The position numbers were made by a program, and so were the translations under genes. The notes below the pieces were generated by a model, which did not search any database, had not been told where the DNA came from, and saw only the letters and a program-made list of their open reading frames with translations. From NCBI GenBank assembly GCA_937890765.1, contig CALADQ010000009.1:1-64000 (forward strand): a stretch of 64,000 nucleotides of DNA. The letters run 5' to 3'. Positions 26,356-34,450 of the stretch are shown in pieces. The stretch is from an uncultured Candidatus Neoarthromitus sp. GTDB lineage: Bacteria > Bacillota > Clostridia > Clostridiales > Clostridiaceae. How positions within the stretch are numbered: the first letter of the stretch is position 1; every line of letters starts with the position of its first letter.

Positions 26356-28224
26356 TTATTTAGTTATAACTAAAGTTCCACCTAAATCACATAAAGGAAA
26401 TTTTAAAAGTTTATGGCCAATAATTTTTTCAAAATCTTTAACTGCCGATGATACACCTTTATACAATTTATGATTATAATCTCTAACAAAAATATATCCG
26501 CCTGGCGATAATCTATTGTAAAAATATTTCAATCCTTCTAAAGTTGCTTTATAAAAATTTACATCTAAACTAACAAAACAAAATCTTTCTTCAAATCCTT
26601 CTAAACTTTCAGGAAAATATCCTTGTTTAACAACAACTTTATCTTTATTTTGTAATTTATCTAATACCAAATCTACATTAGTAATTTTATAAATATCTCT
26701 AATATCATTTAAAATATTTTCATCTACAAATTTATTTACTTTTTCAAATTCAATATCACGTTCGTCATAACTATTAAATGTGTCAAACAAATAAAGTTTT
26801 CTATCATAAAATACCTTACTTAAAAGTTTAGCAAAATCTCCTCTGAACACTCCTAATTCCGCTACTTCACCTAAAACATTGTTATTTTTAATCTCTCTCG
26901 CACAAAGTTCCAAAGTAAAAAACCTATTATAATCACCGCCATTAACATCATCTATATTAACTGGATTATTTTCATCGCTCACAAATTCATAATCACTATT
27001 AATTTTTGATGTTAAAACTACACCATTTGAATAATTACTTCCATTAAAAATAGCATTACTTATATCTTTGAAAGCTTGTCCAATTTCATTAGCATATGAT
27101 ATCAGTTCTCCACTTTCCAGATAATTTTGAGCAGCTCCTCCATAATTTCTTTTTTTAGATAATATTCTTCCTATTAAACTGTACAAATTTTTTGAAGTTT
27201 CATTCATTATAGTGTGCTTTTCTGGATTATTACTTAAATCTAATTCAATTTCTTCCAGAAATTTATCTATTTCAAAATCAGTGTTTATTAAAACTCTCTT
27301 CCCTTTTAGATATATAAGTTCTAACAAATTACATTCTTCTTTTTCTAATTCTTTTAAACATTCATCAAATTTAGTATAATCTTTAAGCTCTATATAACTT
27401 TCACATAAAACAAAAAGCGAATACATCTTCATAAAATGGTATAAATCTTCATCTAAATAAGAGTACTCCCCAGTATTATTTTTAATATAAGAGGCATAAT
27501 TTATAATTGTTTGAGGAAGTTCTTTATTTTCTATTTTCAAAATTAAAAGATAATATTTCCATATAGGATTTGGATCTATTAAACTCATTCTGTTTAGTAT
27601 AAATTCATTTGTATCCGATTTCCTAATAAAATTTTCATAATCTCTTATTTTGAGAAGAGTTATTTTAGTATTAACATAGTTTTTATATTTTTTATTATAA
27701 ATTCTATCTTCAAAATATTCTTCATTTTTTTCAATATCTAATATTTTAAAATTAATATTTGTACACGCTATTTCGTCTAATATAAAATATAATTCTTCTA
27801 TTTCATCATAATCTTCTAAAAAAATTTCGTTTGAATTTATATTTATTTGTACATTGTCAGAACATTTATAATTATGAATACTTGCATAAGAATTAGAACA
27901 AAATTTTTGCATATTTTTTTCAAATTGTCCATGCACATTTAATTTTACTTCTCTCTTCCTATATCTTAAAAGATATTCTATAAAATTCTCCAAATCATCA
28001 AAAACACTATCTTCCAAAATATCTTTATAATCATTTCCAAAAAAGTATTTTTCTAAAGATTCAGAAACACTGTCGATCAATCTTAAAACTTTTAGTCTTT
28101 TCTGTATCTTCAAAATCAATTCTTTGTTAACTTTAGGCTTGCATAAAAGTTTCTCTACCATTTCATTAAAAAAATCAAAATTTCCTATTAGAAATTTTGA
28201 ATAAGTATCCAAATAATCCCCCAC
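26356..28224 (-). CDS. TylF-type methyltransferase with long N-terminal region
   Basis: 622 residues from a GTG with AAGGAGG five bases upstream. Residues from about 445 to the end match the TylF/macrocin O-methyltransferase family: AELGVFRGDFAKLL (SAM loop, from about 456), LYLFDTF, VKQGYFPESL, FVSLDVNFYKATLEGL and SPGGYIFVRDY, the last being where family members bind metal. Such enzymes O-methylate sugars. The first 440 residues are Glu/Lys/Leu-rich and helical. Residues 13-90 resemble the N-terminus of the SunS-like glycosyltransferase at 37180: VEKLL, then a KRLKVLRLI helix, then LEKYFFGNDY, against IEDKL, KRRIQLLSCI and LLKFFINDDY. It lies between the GT run and a DUF4214 protein gene, so methylation of a surface glycan is the likely role. 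Confidence 0.8.
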   Translation of the reverse strand: MGDYLDTYSKFLIGNFDFFNEMVEKLLCKPKVNKELILKIQKRLKVLRLIDSVSESLEKYFFGNDYKDILEDSVFDDLENFIEYLLRYRKREVKLNVHGQFEKNMQKFCSNSYASIHNYKCSDNVQININSNEIFLEDYDEIEELYFILDEIACTNINFKILDIEKNEEYFEDRIYNKKYKNYVNTKITLLKIRDYENFIRKSDTNEFILNRMSLIDPNPIWKYYLLILKIENKELPQTIINYASYIKNNTGEYSYLDEDLYHFMKMYSLFVLCESYIELKDYTKFDECLKELEKEECNLLELIYLKGKRVLINTDFEIDKFLEEIELDLSNNPEKHTIMNETSKNLYSLIGRILSKKRNYGGAAQNYLESGELISYANEIGQAFKDISNAIFNGSNYSNGVVLTSKINSDYEFVSDENNPVNIDDVNGGDYNRFFTLELCAREIKNNNVLGEVAELGVFRGDFAKLLSKVFYDRKLYLFDTFNSYDERDIEFEKVNKFVDENILNDIRDIYKITNVDLVLDKLQNKDKVVVKQGYFPESLEGFEERFCFVSLDVNFYKATLEGLKYFYNRLSPGGYIFVRDYNHKLYKGVSSAVKDFEKIIGHKLLKFPLCDLGGTLVITK

Positions 28225-28299
28225 ATTATCCTCCTTAATTATGCAAAGTATTTTATTATTACAAAATATTTATATTTATTATTAAATAAAAAATTACCA

Positions 28300-28333
28300 A
28301 AATAAAGAAGCACATACGAATTGCATGTGCTTC
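28300..28333 (-). terminator. Terminator after the 28344 surface-protein gene
   Basis: On the minus strand, GAAGCACATG and (G)TATGTGCTTC form a stem of about 10 bp with one mismatch-tolerant turn, followed by TTTATTTT. Confidence 0.8.
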
Positions 28334-28343
28334 ATAAATATTA

Positions 28344-30518
28344 TTATTCTACTTTTAATCCTATACTGAACAAGAAGTTTCTAGTTTCCAATTCTCCTAA
28401 CATTCTCTGAGAAATGGCTTGCATTGCTGCTGTTCTATCTCCAAGTTGTGCTATTGTTTGTTCAAGTGTTTTAACCCACCATGCCAAACCTTCAGCATCT
28501 GAAGTTCTTCCTGTTACCGATCTATACATACGTTCTACATATTTAGCATTATCTAAGTTCTTTTCTTTATATTCATTTTCATTTACTATATTTGAAGTAA
28601 AGTAATTAACTGTTATTTCTTGTGATGAAAGTTTTGACGTCCAATAAAGCATACCATCTGGATCTCCATCTCTTAAGAAGAATATGTGGTAAAATCCTTC
28701 AATCCAGTCCTTAGCATTTGTAACTTTCTTAGTTGTAAATGCTTCTATTTCCATTCCTAATTCTTCACCATTTACTAGGGTAACAACTAATTCTAATCCT
28801 TTGTGTTGATTATTTGGTGTCAATCCGTATAATTTCAACAAACTATTCTTAGAATCATAGAAAGACTTAGCTATTGAATCACCATCTATCCTAACATCTT
28901 TAACTATGCCATCTTTATCATTAAACTTAATTTCAAACTCTGCTTTAGTAGGAGTTATATTCTTAAGTTCAAATGACTTTAAGAAATCATCCGATATATT
29001 AACATCACTTCCTGATGATTTACCACCCATAGTTTTAATAGGAATTGGATTTACAGAAATAAGATCATAATTTGTAAACCTTCTATTTATATCCCCATCA
29101 CCTGAATTATAAGTTACAATTAATTCTACAAACTTATAAGTAGTACCTGGCTTTAAGCCTTCAATTATAAAATCTTTATAAGCTGTAGCATTCTTTTGTG
29201 GATCTTTAACTAAATCATCTGTCTTACCATAAGATTGAACTTGACCTATTTTATCGGCTTCTTTAAGAATTCTACCTGAATAAATTTTCCCTTCTGAATC
29301 TTTAATTTGAATTCTTTTTACGGTATTTTCCGGATCATAAATAGCATCATAGAAAACTATTCCATCTTCTAATGGTCTAACGTTAGAATGCTTATAACCA
29401 TGTGATTTATCATCGCTTGAAAATGGACCTATATACTCAACAATACCATTTCCTTTTGAAGAAACCTCTCCCTTTGAATTTACAGATAAATCAGTATAAT
29501 AAGAAACTGTAGATTTTATAGTCATAGGGTCCAATGGATTTGAATTATCTACATTTATAGCTTCAGTTAACATAGGATCAACATAAGGAATTATTCCTTT
29601 AGCCCCTGAAATTTCTGATTGTTGAGAAACTTTCCTAACAACACTACTTTCAACTAAAGATGGGAATAACAATTCGCCTTGAAATTTAATATTTGTTACT
29701 TCACTTCCAGTTGGTAAACCATAAACCTTAAAGTAAATATTTCCCTCTTCATCAACAATTCTAGGAGCATTGAACTTGTTTGTATACTGATTTACCTTAG
29801 ATACAGTACTATCCATTATTAAATCTAATACTGTGATTTTCTTTTGATCAGACTTAGAACCAGTTGAATAATCTACAATAAGATTAAAATCTTTATTAAC
29901 TAATTCACCAGATTCATACAACATACCTAGAGAATTTTGAATGACTGTTGCAAGAGTCTCTTGCTCAATTAAACTTATTTGACTTCCTTTGCCTTGTTCA
30001 AGCAAAATTTTATTTTTCTTAACCTCTTCAACTGCTTTATCTATAGTGTTTTTAAGAGCCTCCCCAACATTTCCACCAAATTTAACTTTAATGTATATAT
30101 ATCCTCCTGTTAGAGCATCTCTTACATTTGACTTTTTGTAGTCTTTTACATCTTCTCTAATTACAACTGTGCTTGACCTTAAAACTCCACCTTCAATTCC
30201 AACTATGCTCATAAAATTTTCAGCAGATTTTTCAACCGAAGCTGGTGCCTTAAAATCTTCCGTACCTTTTAACGGTAACATCTCATTTTCATCATATTTA
30301 CCATTACCATTAAAATCAACTGCTCCTGGATTTGAACCAGCTGGAACTTCTGTATTAAGAAGACCAACGGTGAACTGTCTATCGCCTTCTAAGTATTTAT
30401 CTTCAGCTGCCGGTATAGCAAAAGCGGTGAAACTTCCAAAATTAACGCATATAGTTGAAAACATAAACATAGAAACTAATGTTGCAACTATCTTTTTAGT
30501 AAACTTCTTACTTAACAT
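28344..30518 (-). CDS. Secreted surface protein, C-terminal DUF4214
   Basis: 724 residues from the ATG at 30518 (GAGGAGG five bases upstream). The signal peptide ends AFA. Shortly after it is an EF-hand/dockerin-like acidic loop (DFNGNGKYDENE) that may bind calcium. The N-terminal half is homologous to the 38631 protein (IYFKVYGLPTGSEVTNI against VYLTLRGLPTGINVTNI). Two Fn3-like modules follow, each with a 'GLxxxTTYxF ... TYNSGDG' type pattern. The last 120 residues are DUF4214 (DPDGMLYWTSKL, then AEGLAWWVKTLE, ending FLFSIGLKVE). No LPxTG or SLH motif is seen. It is probably an abundant cell-surface protein; attachment through DUF4214 or secondary polymers is inference. Confidence 0.8.
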   Translation of the reverse strand: MLSKKFTKKIVATLVSMFMFSTICVNFGSFTAFAIPAAEDKYLEGDRQFTVGLLNTEVPAGSNPGAVDFNGNGKYDENEMLPLKGTEDFKAPASVEKSAENFMSIVGIEGGVLRSSTVVIREDVKDYKKSNVRDALTGGYIYIKVKFGGNVGEALKNTIDKAVEEVKKNKILLEQGKGSQISLIEQETLATVIQNSLGMLYESGELVNKDFNLIVDYSTGSKSDQKKITVLDLIMDSTVSKVNQYTNKFNAPRIVDEEGNIYFKVYGLPTGSEVTNIKFQGELLFPSLVESSVVRKVSQQSEISGAKGIIPYVDPMLTEAINVDNSNPLDPMTIKSTVSYYTDLSVNSKGEVSSKGNGIVEYIGPFSSDDKSHGYKHSNVRPLEDGIVFYDAIYDPENTVKRIQIKDSEGKIYSGRILKEADKIGQVQSYGKTDDLVKDPQKNATAYKDFIIEGLKPGTTYKFVELIVTYNSGDGDINRRFTNYDLISVNPIPIKTMGGKSSGSDVNISDDFLKSFELKNITPTKAEFEIKFNDKDGIVKDVRIDGDSIAKSFYDSKNSLLKLYGLTPNNQHKGLELVVTLVNGEELGMEIEAFTTKKVTNAKDWIEGFYHIFFLRDGDPDGMLYWTSKLSSQEITVNYFTSNIVNENEYKEKNLDNAKYVERMYRSVTGRTSDAEGLAWWVKTLEQTIAQLGDRTAAMQAISQRMLGELETRNFLFSIGLKVE

Positions 30519-30707
30519 CTCTTCCTCCTCGAAAGTAATTAAATTTAAAATTAAACCCGCTAAACTCATTAAATTTATTTGATTGCGTTTATAAGTCTAT
30601 ATTCGAGATATTTAAAAAAAAGTTTACTGTATTAATTAAATTTTTATTTTTATAATTTTCTAAATTAATTTTAGGTTCATAAAATATAATATAAATTTAT
30701 ATTTTCA

Positions 30708-31172
30708 TTACATTAGAGCATCTTTCACTAATACAACATTAAATATTTTGCTAGTGTACATAGTTTCACTATCATATATAACAAATTTCAATAAAAGCAT
30801 TTTATTTTTAGGAATAAATTCAATTCCTTTACTTAAAGAATCTTGGAAGCTAGAATCAATTGGAATCCTCAAAAATTCTAAAAATTTATCATTATTTTCC
30901 ACATTTTTCACATATATAGCAAAATCATATTTTTCAAGTTTTTCAAAATCTATTTGTTTTAAATTATAATTTATGTATTCAATAATTTGATTTTTAGTTA
31001 AATTCTCTTGAGTTAAATCAGATAAAAAAAGCTCTTCACCTTTCATTCCAATAAACTTTATTCCCAATATTTTATTATTTAAAGTTTTAAATATAAAATC
31101 GAAATTTAACATTACTAAAAATATAAAAATAAAAGAAAGTGTTCCTATAACATTACGCTTTTTATAATTCAA
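30708..31172 (-). CDS. Small membrane-anchored protein, unknown
   Basis: 154 residues from a TTG with GAGGGTG six bases upstream. One N-terminal membrane helix (VIGTLSFIFIFLVMLNFDFIF) precedes a soluble domain of about 110 residues, mixed alpha/beta, with strands such as KYDFAIYVKNV, FLRIPIDSSF and LLLKFVIYDSE. I do not recognise the family. It lies between the RmlB-like gene and the DUF4214 surface-protein gene, on the same strand as both. An assembly or export accessory of the surface protein is a possibility, without direct support. Confidence 0.55.
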   Translation of the reverse strand: MNYKKRNVIGTLSFIFIFLVMLNFDFIFKTLNNKILGIKFIGMKGEELFLSDLTQENLTKNQIIEYINYNLKQIDFEKLEKYDFAIYVKNVENNDKFLEFLRIPIDSSFQDSLSKGIEFIPKNKMLLLKFVIYDSETMYTSKIFNVVLVKDALM

Positions 31173-31226
31173 CTACAACACCCTCATTCCAATTAAAAAA
31201 TTTCAAAACGAAAACATATTCACAAT

Positions 31227-32216
31227 TTAAACTTCTATATATTTATCTTTCAATACCATTTCGACCCAATTTAAATTATTTAAATACCAATTCACAGTAT
31301 GCTTTAATCCTTCAAAAATTTTAATTTTACACTCAAAACTCAAATTACTATCTAAATTTTCAATATTGTTGTAGAAGTTATTCTCATCTAACTTTTCGTT
31401 ATTTTTTAAAACTATTAAAGATTCATCTTTATTTAAAAAAGATAAAACTTTTTTTGTTAATTCCAACTCATCTATTTCTTCACAAGAAAAAATATTATAA
31501 ATATTTCCTGATTTTCCAGTACGTATTATTTTATCTATTGCAATAACATGATCATAAACGTGAACTAATTTCATAAACTTTCTATTTTTATTAAAAAAAA
31601 TTTTTTCATTTCCAATAGCTTTAACAATAATTGATGGAATGAATTTTTCTGGATATTGATATGGACCATAATTATTTGCACTTCTAGAAATAGTTACTTC
31701 CAAATCAGAATTTTTACAATAACACAATGCCAACATATCACTTGAAGCCTTAGTAAAAAAATAAATGGATGATAGATTTAATTTATCATTATTACAGAAA
31801 AATTTTTCATCGTACGAATGTAAATTTTCATGTATTTCATCTGTTGAAACTTGATGAAATTTTTTAACATTATACTTTAAACACATATCCATTAAATTTT
31901 TTGTACCTATTATATTGGTTTTCAAAAACAAATTACTATCTTTAATAGACTTATGAGCATAAGTTTCAGCTGCAAAATTTAGAACTAAATCAAAATGCTC
32001 CTTTGCAAAAACATCACTCAAAAAATCATTGTCTAAAATATTTCCTCTATAAAATTTGAAATTTGTATTTTCTTTAACTGATTCTAAATTTTCAAGATTA
32101 CCGGCATAAGTTAAAGCATCTAAACAAACAATCTGAATATCTCTATACTTATTTATCATGTAGCTTATAAAATTACTTCCAATAAATCCAGCTCCGCCAG
32201 CTACGCAAACCTTCAT
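31227..32216 (-). CDS. RmlB-like NAD-dependent sugar dehydratase/epimerase
   Basis: 329 residues from the ATG at 32216 (AGGAGG five bases upstream). An extended short-chain dehydrogenase: GGAGFIGSN (NAD loop), DALTYAGNLENL, NFAAETYAHKSI, STDEIHENL, the YxxxK pair in YFFTKASSDML, and SRSANNYGPYQYPEKFIP. All are close to dTDP-glucose 4,6-dehydratase. Differences are IHE where RmlB has VYG after STDE, and KFMKLVHVYDH where RmlB usually has an Arg-Asp before the WLxVxDH stretch. The Asp-Glu and Tyr-Lys catalytic positions are kept. No rmlA, rmlC or rmlD is nearby. A 4,6-dehydratase with altered substrate, or a related epimerase, fits best. Its place beside glycosyltransferases suggests it makes a deoxy or amino sugar donor. 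Confidence 0.8.
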   Translation of the reverse strand: MKVCVAGGAGFIGSNFISYMINKYRDIQIVCLDALTYAGNLENLESVKENTNFKFYRGNILDNDFLSDVFAKEHFDLVLNFAAETYAHKSIKDSNLFLKTNIIGTKNLMDMCLKYNVKKFHQVSTDEIHENLHSYDEKFFCNNDKLNLSSIYFFTKASSDMLALCYCKNSDLEVTISRSANNYGPYQYPEKFIPSIIVKAIGNEKIFFNKNRKFMKLVHVYDHVIAIDKIIRTGKSGNIYNIFSCEEIDELELTKKVLSFLNKDESLIVLKNNEKLDENNFYNNIENLDSNLSFECKIKIFEGLKHTVNWYLNNLNWVEMVLKDKYIEV

Positions 32217-32332
32217 CAAATCCTCCTATAAAATTAAATACAAAACATTTTTCACTTACCTAAGTCTACTATAAATTTTAAAATTCTTCCACTTTATAAA
32301 ATAACAATAAATAATTAAATTTATAAAAATTC

Positions 32333-32361
32333 TTTATAGTTAAACAAATTTCATATATAAT
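32333..32361 (+). promoter_or_regulatory. Promoter of the adenine deaminase gene
   Basis: TTTATA (32333-32338), 17 bases, then TATAAT (32356-32361). It lies just before the purine riboswitch, which should begin about seven to ten bases downstream. Confidence 0.65.
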
Positions 32362-32367
32362 GTTTAC

Positions 32368-32443
32368 TTATAACCTTCGTATAAGCTTAATAATATGGTT
32401 TAAGCGTTTCTACAATATCACCGAGAATGATATTACTATGAAG
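32368..32443 (+). promoter_or_regulatory. Guanine-class purine riboswitch aptamer
   Basis: The three-way junction is complete. P1 is CTTCGTA (32375-32381) with TATGAAG (32437-32443). P2 is GCTTAA with TTAAGC, closed by the TAATATGG loop characteristic of the family. J2/3 reads GTTTCTAC. P3 is AATATCA with TGATATT, closed by CCGAGAA. J3/1 reads ACTAT. The base that pairs with the ligand (position 74 in the standard numbering) is C at 32436, which specifies guanine or hypoxanthine; adenine switches have U there. The 5' flank TTATAACCTTCG also forms a 12-bp helix with 32455-32466. Confidence 0.93.
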
Positions 32444-32447
32444 ATTA

Positions 32448-32491
32448 AAATCCACGAAGGTTATAATATTTATTTACAAAAAGGTGGATTT
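32448..32491 (+). promoter_or_regulatory. Riboswitch expression platform, SD sequestering
   Basis: AAATCCAC (32448-32455) is perfectly complementary to GTGGATTT (32484-32491), which covers much of the SD AAGGTGG (32481-32487). In the 28-base loop lies CGAAGGTTATAA (32455-32466), perfectly complementary to TTATAACCTTCG (32368-32379) at the base of the aptamer. Forming the 12-bp helix would break P1 and disfavour the SD hairpin. Ligand binding would do the reverse. No terminator stem with a T-run follows, so control of translation is inferred. Confidence 0.65.
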
Positions 32492-32496
32492 GAAAA

Positions 32497-34230
32497 TTGA
32501 ACAAACAAATTTATATTGAAAATATTAAAGCTTCAAGTAAACAAATATTATGCAATCTTGTTATTAAAAACATCACAGTCGTGGATGTTTTTCAAAATTC
32601 TACATTCGTATGCGACGTAGCAATTCATAATGGTTATATCGTCGGTCTTGGAGAATATAAAGGACAAATCGAAATTGATGGAACTGGTAAATATATTTCT
32701 CCAGGATTAATTGATGCACATGCTCACATCGAATCATCTCTTTTAACTCCAAGAGAATATTATAAAACCGCTCTCCTCCATGGAATAACAACTGCCATAG
32801 TAGATCCTCATGAAATAGGAAATGTTTTAGGAGCAGATGGAATAAATCTCATGATAGAAATGAGTAAAAATATACCGTTTGACTTTTATTTCATGCTTCC
32901 CTCTTGTGTTCCTTGCACAAATTTTGAAAATGCAGGAGCAATTTTAAAAAGCAAAGATTTAGAACCATTATACAATAATGAAAAAGTTTTAGGTCTCGCT
33001 GAAGTTATGGATTTTCCATCAATAATAAATTTGAATGAGGATATGATAGAAAAACTTTATTTTGCAAATGAAAATAATAAAGTTATCGATGGACACGGAG
33101 CTGGATTTAATATAGATAACATAAATACTTATGCAACTTGTTACATAAAAACCGATCATGAATGCAATAATTATCAAGAATTAGTTGAGCGAGTTAGACG
33201 TGGAATGTATGTACACATAAGGGAAGGCACTGTTTCTAAAAATTTAAACGATCTTGTGAAAGGCGTTTCAATTCACAATAGTAGGAAACTTTGTCTGTGT
33301 ACAGATGATAAACACATTGACGATTTATTAAAATATGGATCAATTGATAATTCTATAAGGCTTTGCATAAAAAATGGATTGAATGCAGAAATTTCTATTC
33401 AAATGGGAACTATAAATTCTGCTGAATGTTATGGTTTAAAAAATAAAGGAGCAATAGCTCCTGGTTTTATTGCAGATTTTTTAATTTTAGATTCTCTTCA
33501 TGATTTTAAAATTTCAAGCGTTTATAAAAATGGAGTTTTAGTTGTTAAAAATAATATTTTAATAAATCAAGATAAAAATCATTTTGATTTCAATATTCCA
33601 ACTTCAGTTAAAATTCCAAATTTAAATGAAGAACATTTCAAAATTGATTTAACAGGAAAATCTTTTTTAAACGTAATTGAAGTTATACCAAATAGTTTGA
33701 AAACAAATCATTTAAAATTTTCTATAGACGAACTCAATTTGAAAGAAGAATTTGTTTCATGTCCCGAACACGACTTGATAAAAATTTCTGTCATTGAAAG
33801 ACATAACAATACTGGAAATATTGGAATTGGAATTGTAAAAGGATTAAATCTTAAATCAGGTGCAATTGCAACGACAATAGCTCATGATTCTCATAATTTA
33901 ATAGTTTGTGGGACAAACGATAACGACATGATTTTAGCTTGCAATAAAATAAAAGAAATTGATGGTGGAATTGCAATAGCTAATGATAATGAAATCAAAT
34001 GCTTTTTAAAATTAGAAATAGCAGGACTCATTACAAACAAACCACACGAAGAAGTTCTAAAGGATTTAAACAAACTTCATGAAGAAATTTCAAAAATATC
34101 TAACGATGTGAATTTTAATCAATTTTTAATGTTATCATTCTTATCTTTACCTGTAATTCCAAATATTAAAATTACAGACAAAGGCCTATTTGACAGCACG
34201 CATTTTAAATTCATAGATGTTGCATTTTAA
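32497..34230 (+). CDS. ade: Adenine deaminase
   Basis: 577 residues, typical of Ade/AdeC. It converts adenine to hypoxanthine and ammonia. The amidohydrolase signature PGLIDAHAHIESSL (about 67-80) and TAIVDPHEIGNV with metal-binding His/Glu residues are present, as are GHGAG near residue 202 and CTDDKHIDDL (about 268-277). The C-terminal AdeC domain contains HDSHNLIVCGTNDNDM. The TTG start is nine bases after the SD AAGGTGG, and no better start exists. A guanine-class riboswitch precedes the gene. Its product hypoxanthine is a ligand of that switch class, so feedback is plausible. Confidence 0.96.
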   Translation: MNKQIYIENIKASSKQILCNLVIKNITVVDVFQNSTFVCDVAIHNGYIVGLGEYKGQIEIDGTGKYISPGLIDAHAHIESSLLTPREYYKTALLHGITTAIVDPHEIGNVLGADGINLMIEMSKNIPFDFYFMLPSCVPCTNFENAGAILKSKDLEPLYNNEKVLGLAEVMDFPSIINLNEDMIEKLYFANENNKVIDGHGAGFNIDNINTYATCYIKTDHECNNYQELVERVRRGMYVHIREGTVSKNLNDLVKGVSIHNSRKLCLCTDDKHIDDLLKYGSIDNSIRLCIKNGLNAEISIQMGTINSAECYGLKNKGAIAPGFIADFLILDSLHDFKISSVYKNGVLVVKNNILINQDKNHFDFNIPTSVKIPNLNEEHFKIDLTGKSFLNVIEVIPNSLKTNHLKFSIDELNLKEEFVSCPEHDLIKISVIERHNNTGNIGIGIVKGLNLKSGAIATTIAHDSHNLIVCGTNDNDMILACNKIKEIDGGIAIANDNEIKCFLKLEIAGLITNKPHEEVLKDLNKLHEEISKISNDVNFNQFLMLSFLSLPVIPNIKITDKGLFDSTHFKFIDVAF

Positions 34231-34238
34231 AAAATACA

Positions 34239-34268
34239 TTGATTTATAAATTGAAATCAATATATAAT
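34239..34268 (+). promoter_or_regulatory. Promoter of codB-codA
   Basis: TTGATT (34239-34244), 18 bases and TATAAT (34263-34268). The -35 box is also one arm of an inverted repeat TTGATTT/AAATCAA (34239-34260), which may end ade transcripts but lacks a T-run. Confidence 0.6.
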
Positions 34269-34286
34269 GTTTTAAAGAAAACTAGT

Positions 34287-34396
34287 CCTTTAAATTTAGT
34301 CCAGAGAGGCTAACAAGGTCGACCGTTATAAAAAAGTTTTTACACAATCTTTGCATATTAAAATCGACCTTCTTTAAATTTAAGAAGGTCTTTTTT
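34287..34396 (+). promoter_or_regulatory. PyrR-type pyrimidine attenuator
   Basis: The PyrR-binding hairpin is present: AGTC (34298-34301), hexaloop CAGAGA, GGCT (34308-34311), matching the known TCCAGAGAGGCT consensus, with a lower stem CCTT (34287-34290) and AAGG (34315-34318). AAGGTCGA (34315-34322) can instead pair with TCGACCTT (34364-34371) as an antiterminator. That disrupts the terminator GACCTTCTT (34366-34374) with AAGAAGGTC (34382-34390), followed by six T. With UMP-bound PyrR holding the first hairpin, the terminator should form. No pyrR gene is in the window; it is assumed to be elsewhere. Confidence 0.92.
34366..34396 (+). terminator. Attenuator terminator before codB
   Basis: A 9-bp stem GACCTTCTT/AAGAAGGTC with a 7-base loop and TTTTTT directly after. 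It is the terminator part of the pyrimidine attenuator. Confidence 0.9.
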
Positions 34397-34450
34397 GTTA
34401 TAAATTTTAAGACTAGTTTTCATAATCAATAATTTTTAGGAGATTGATTT

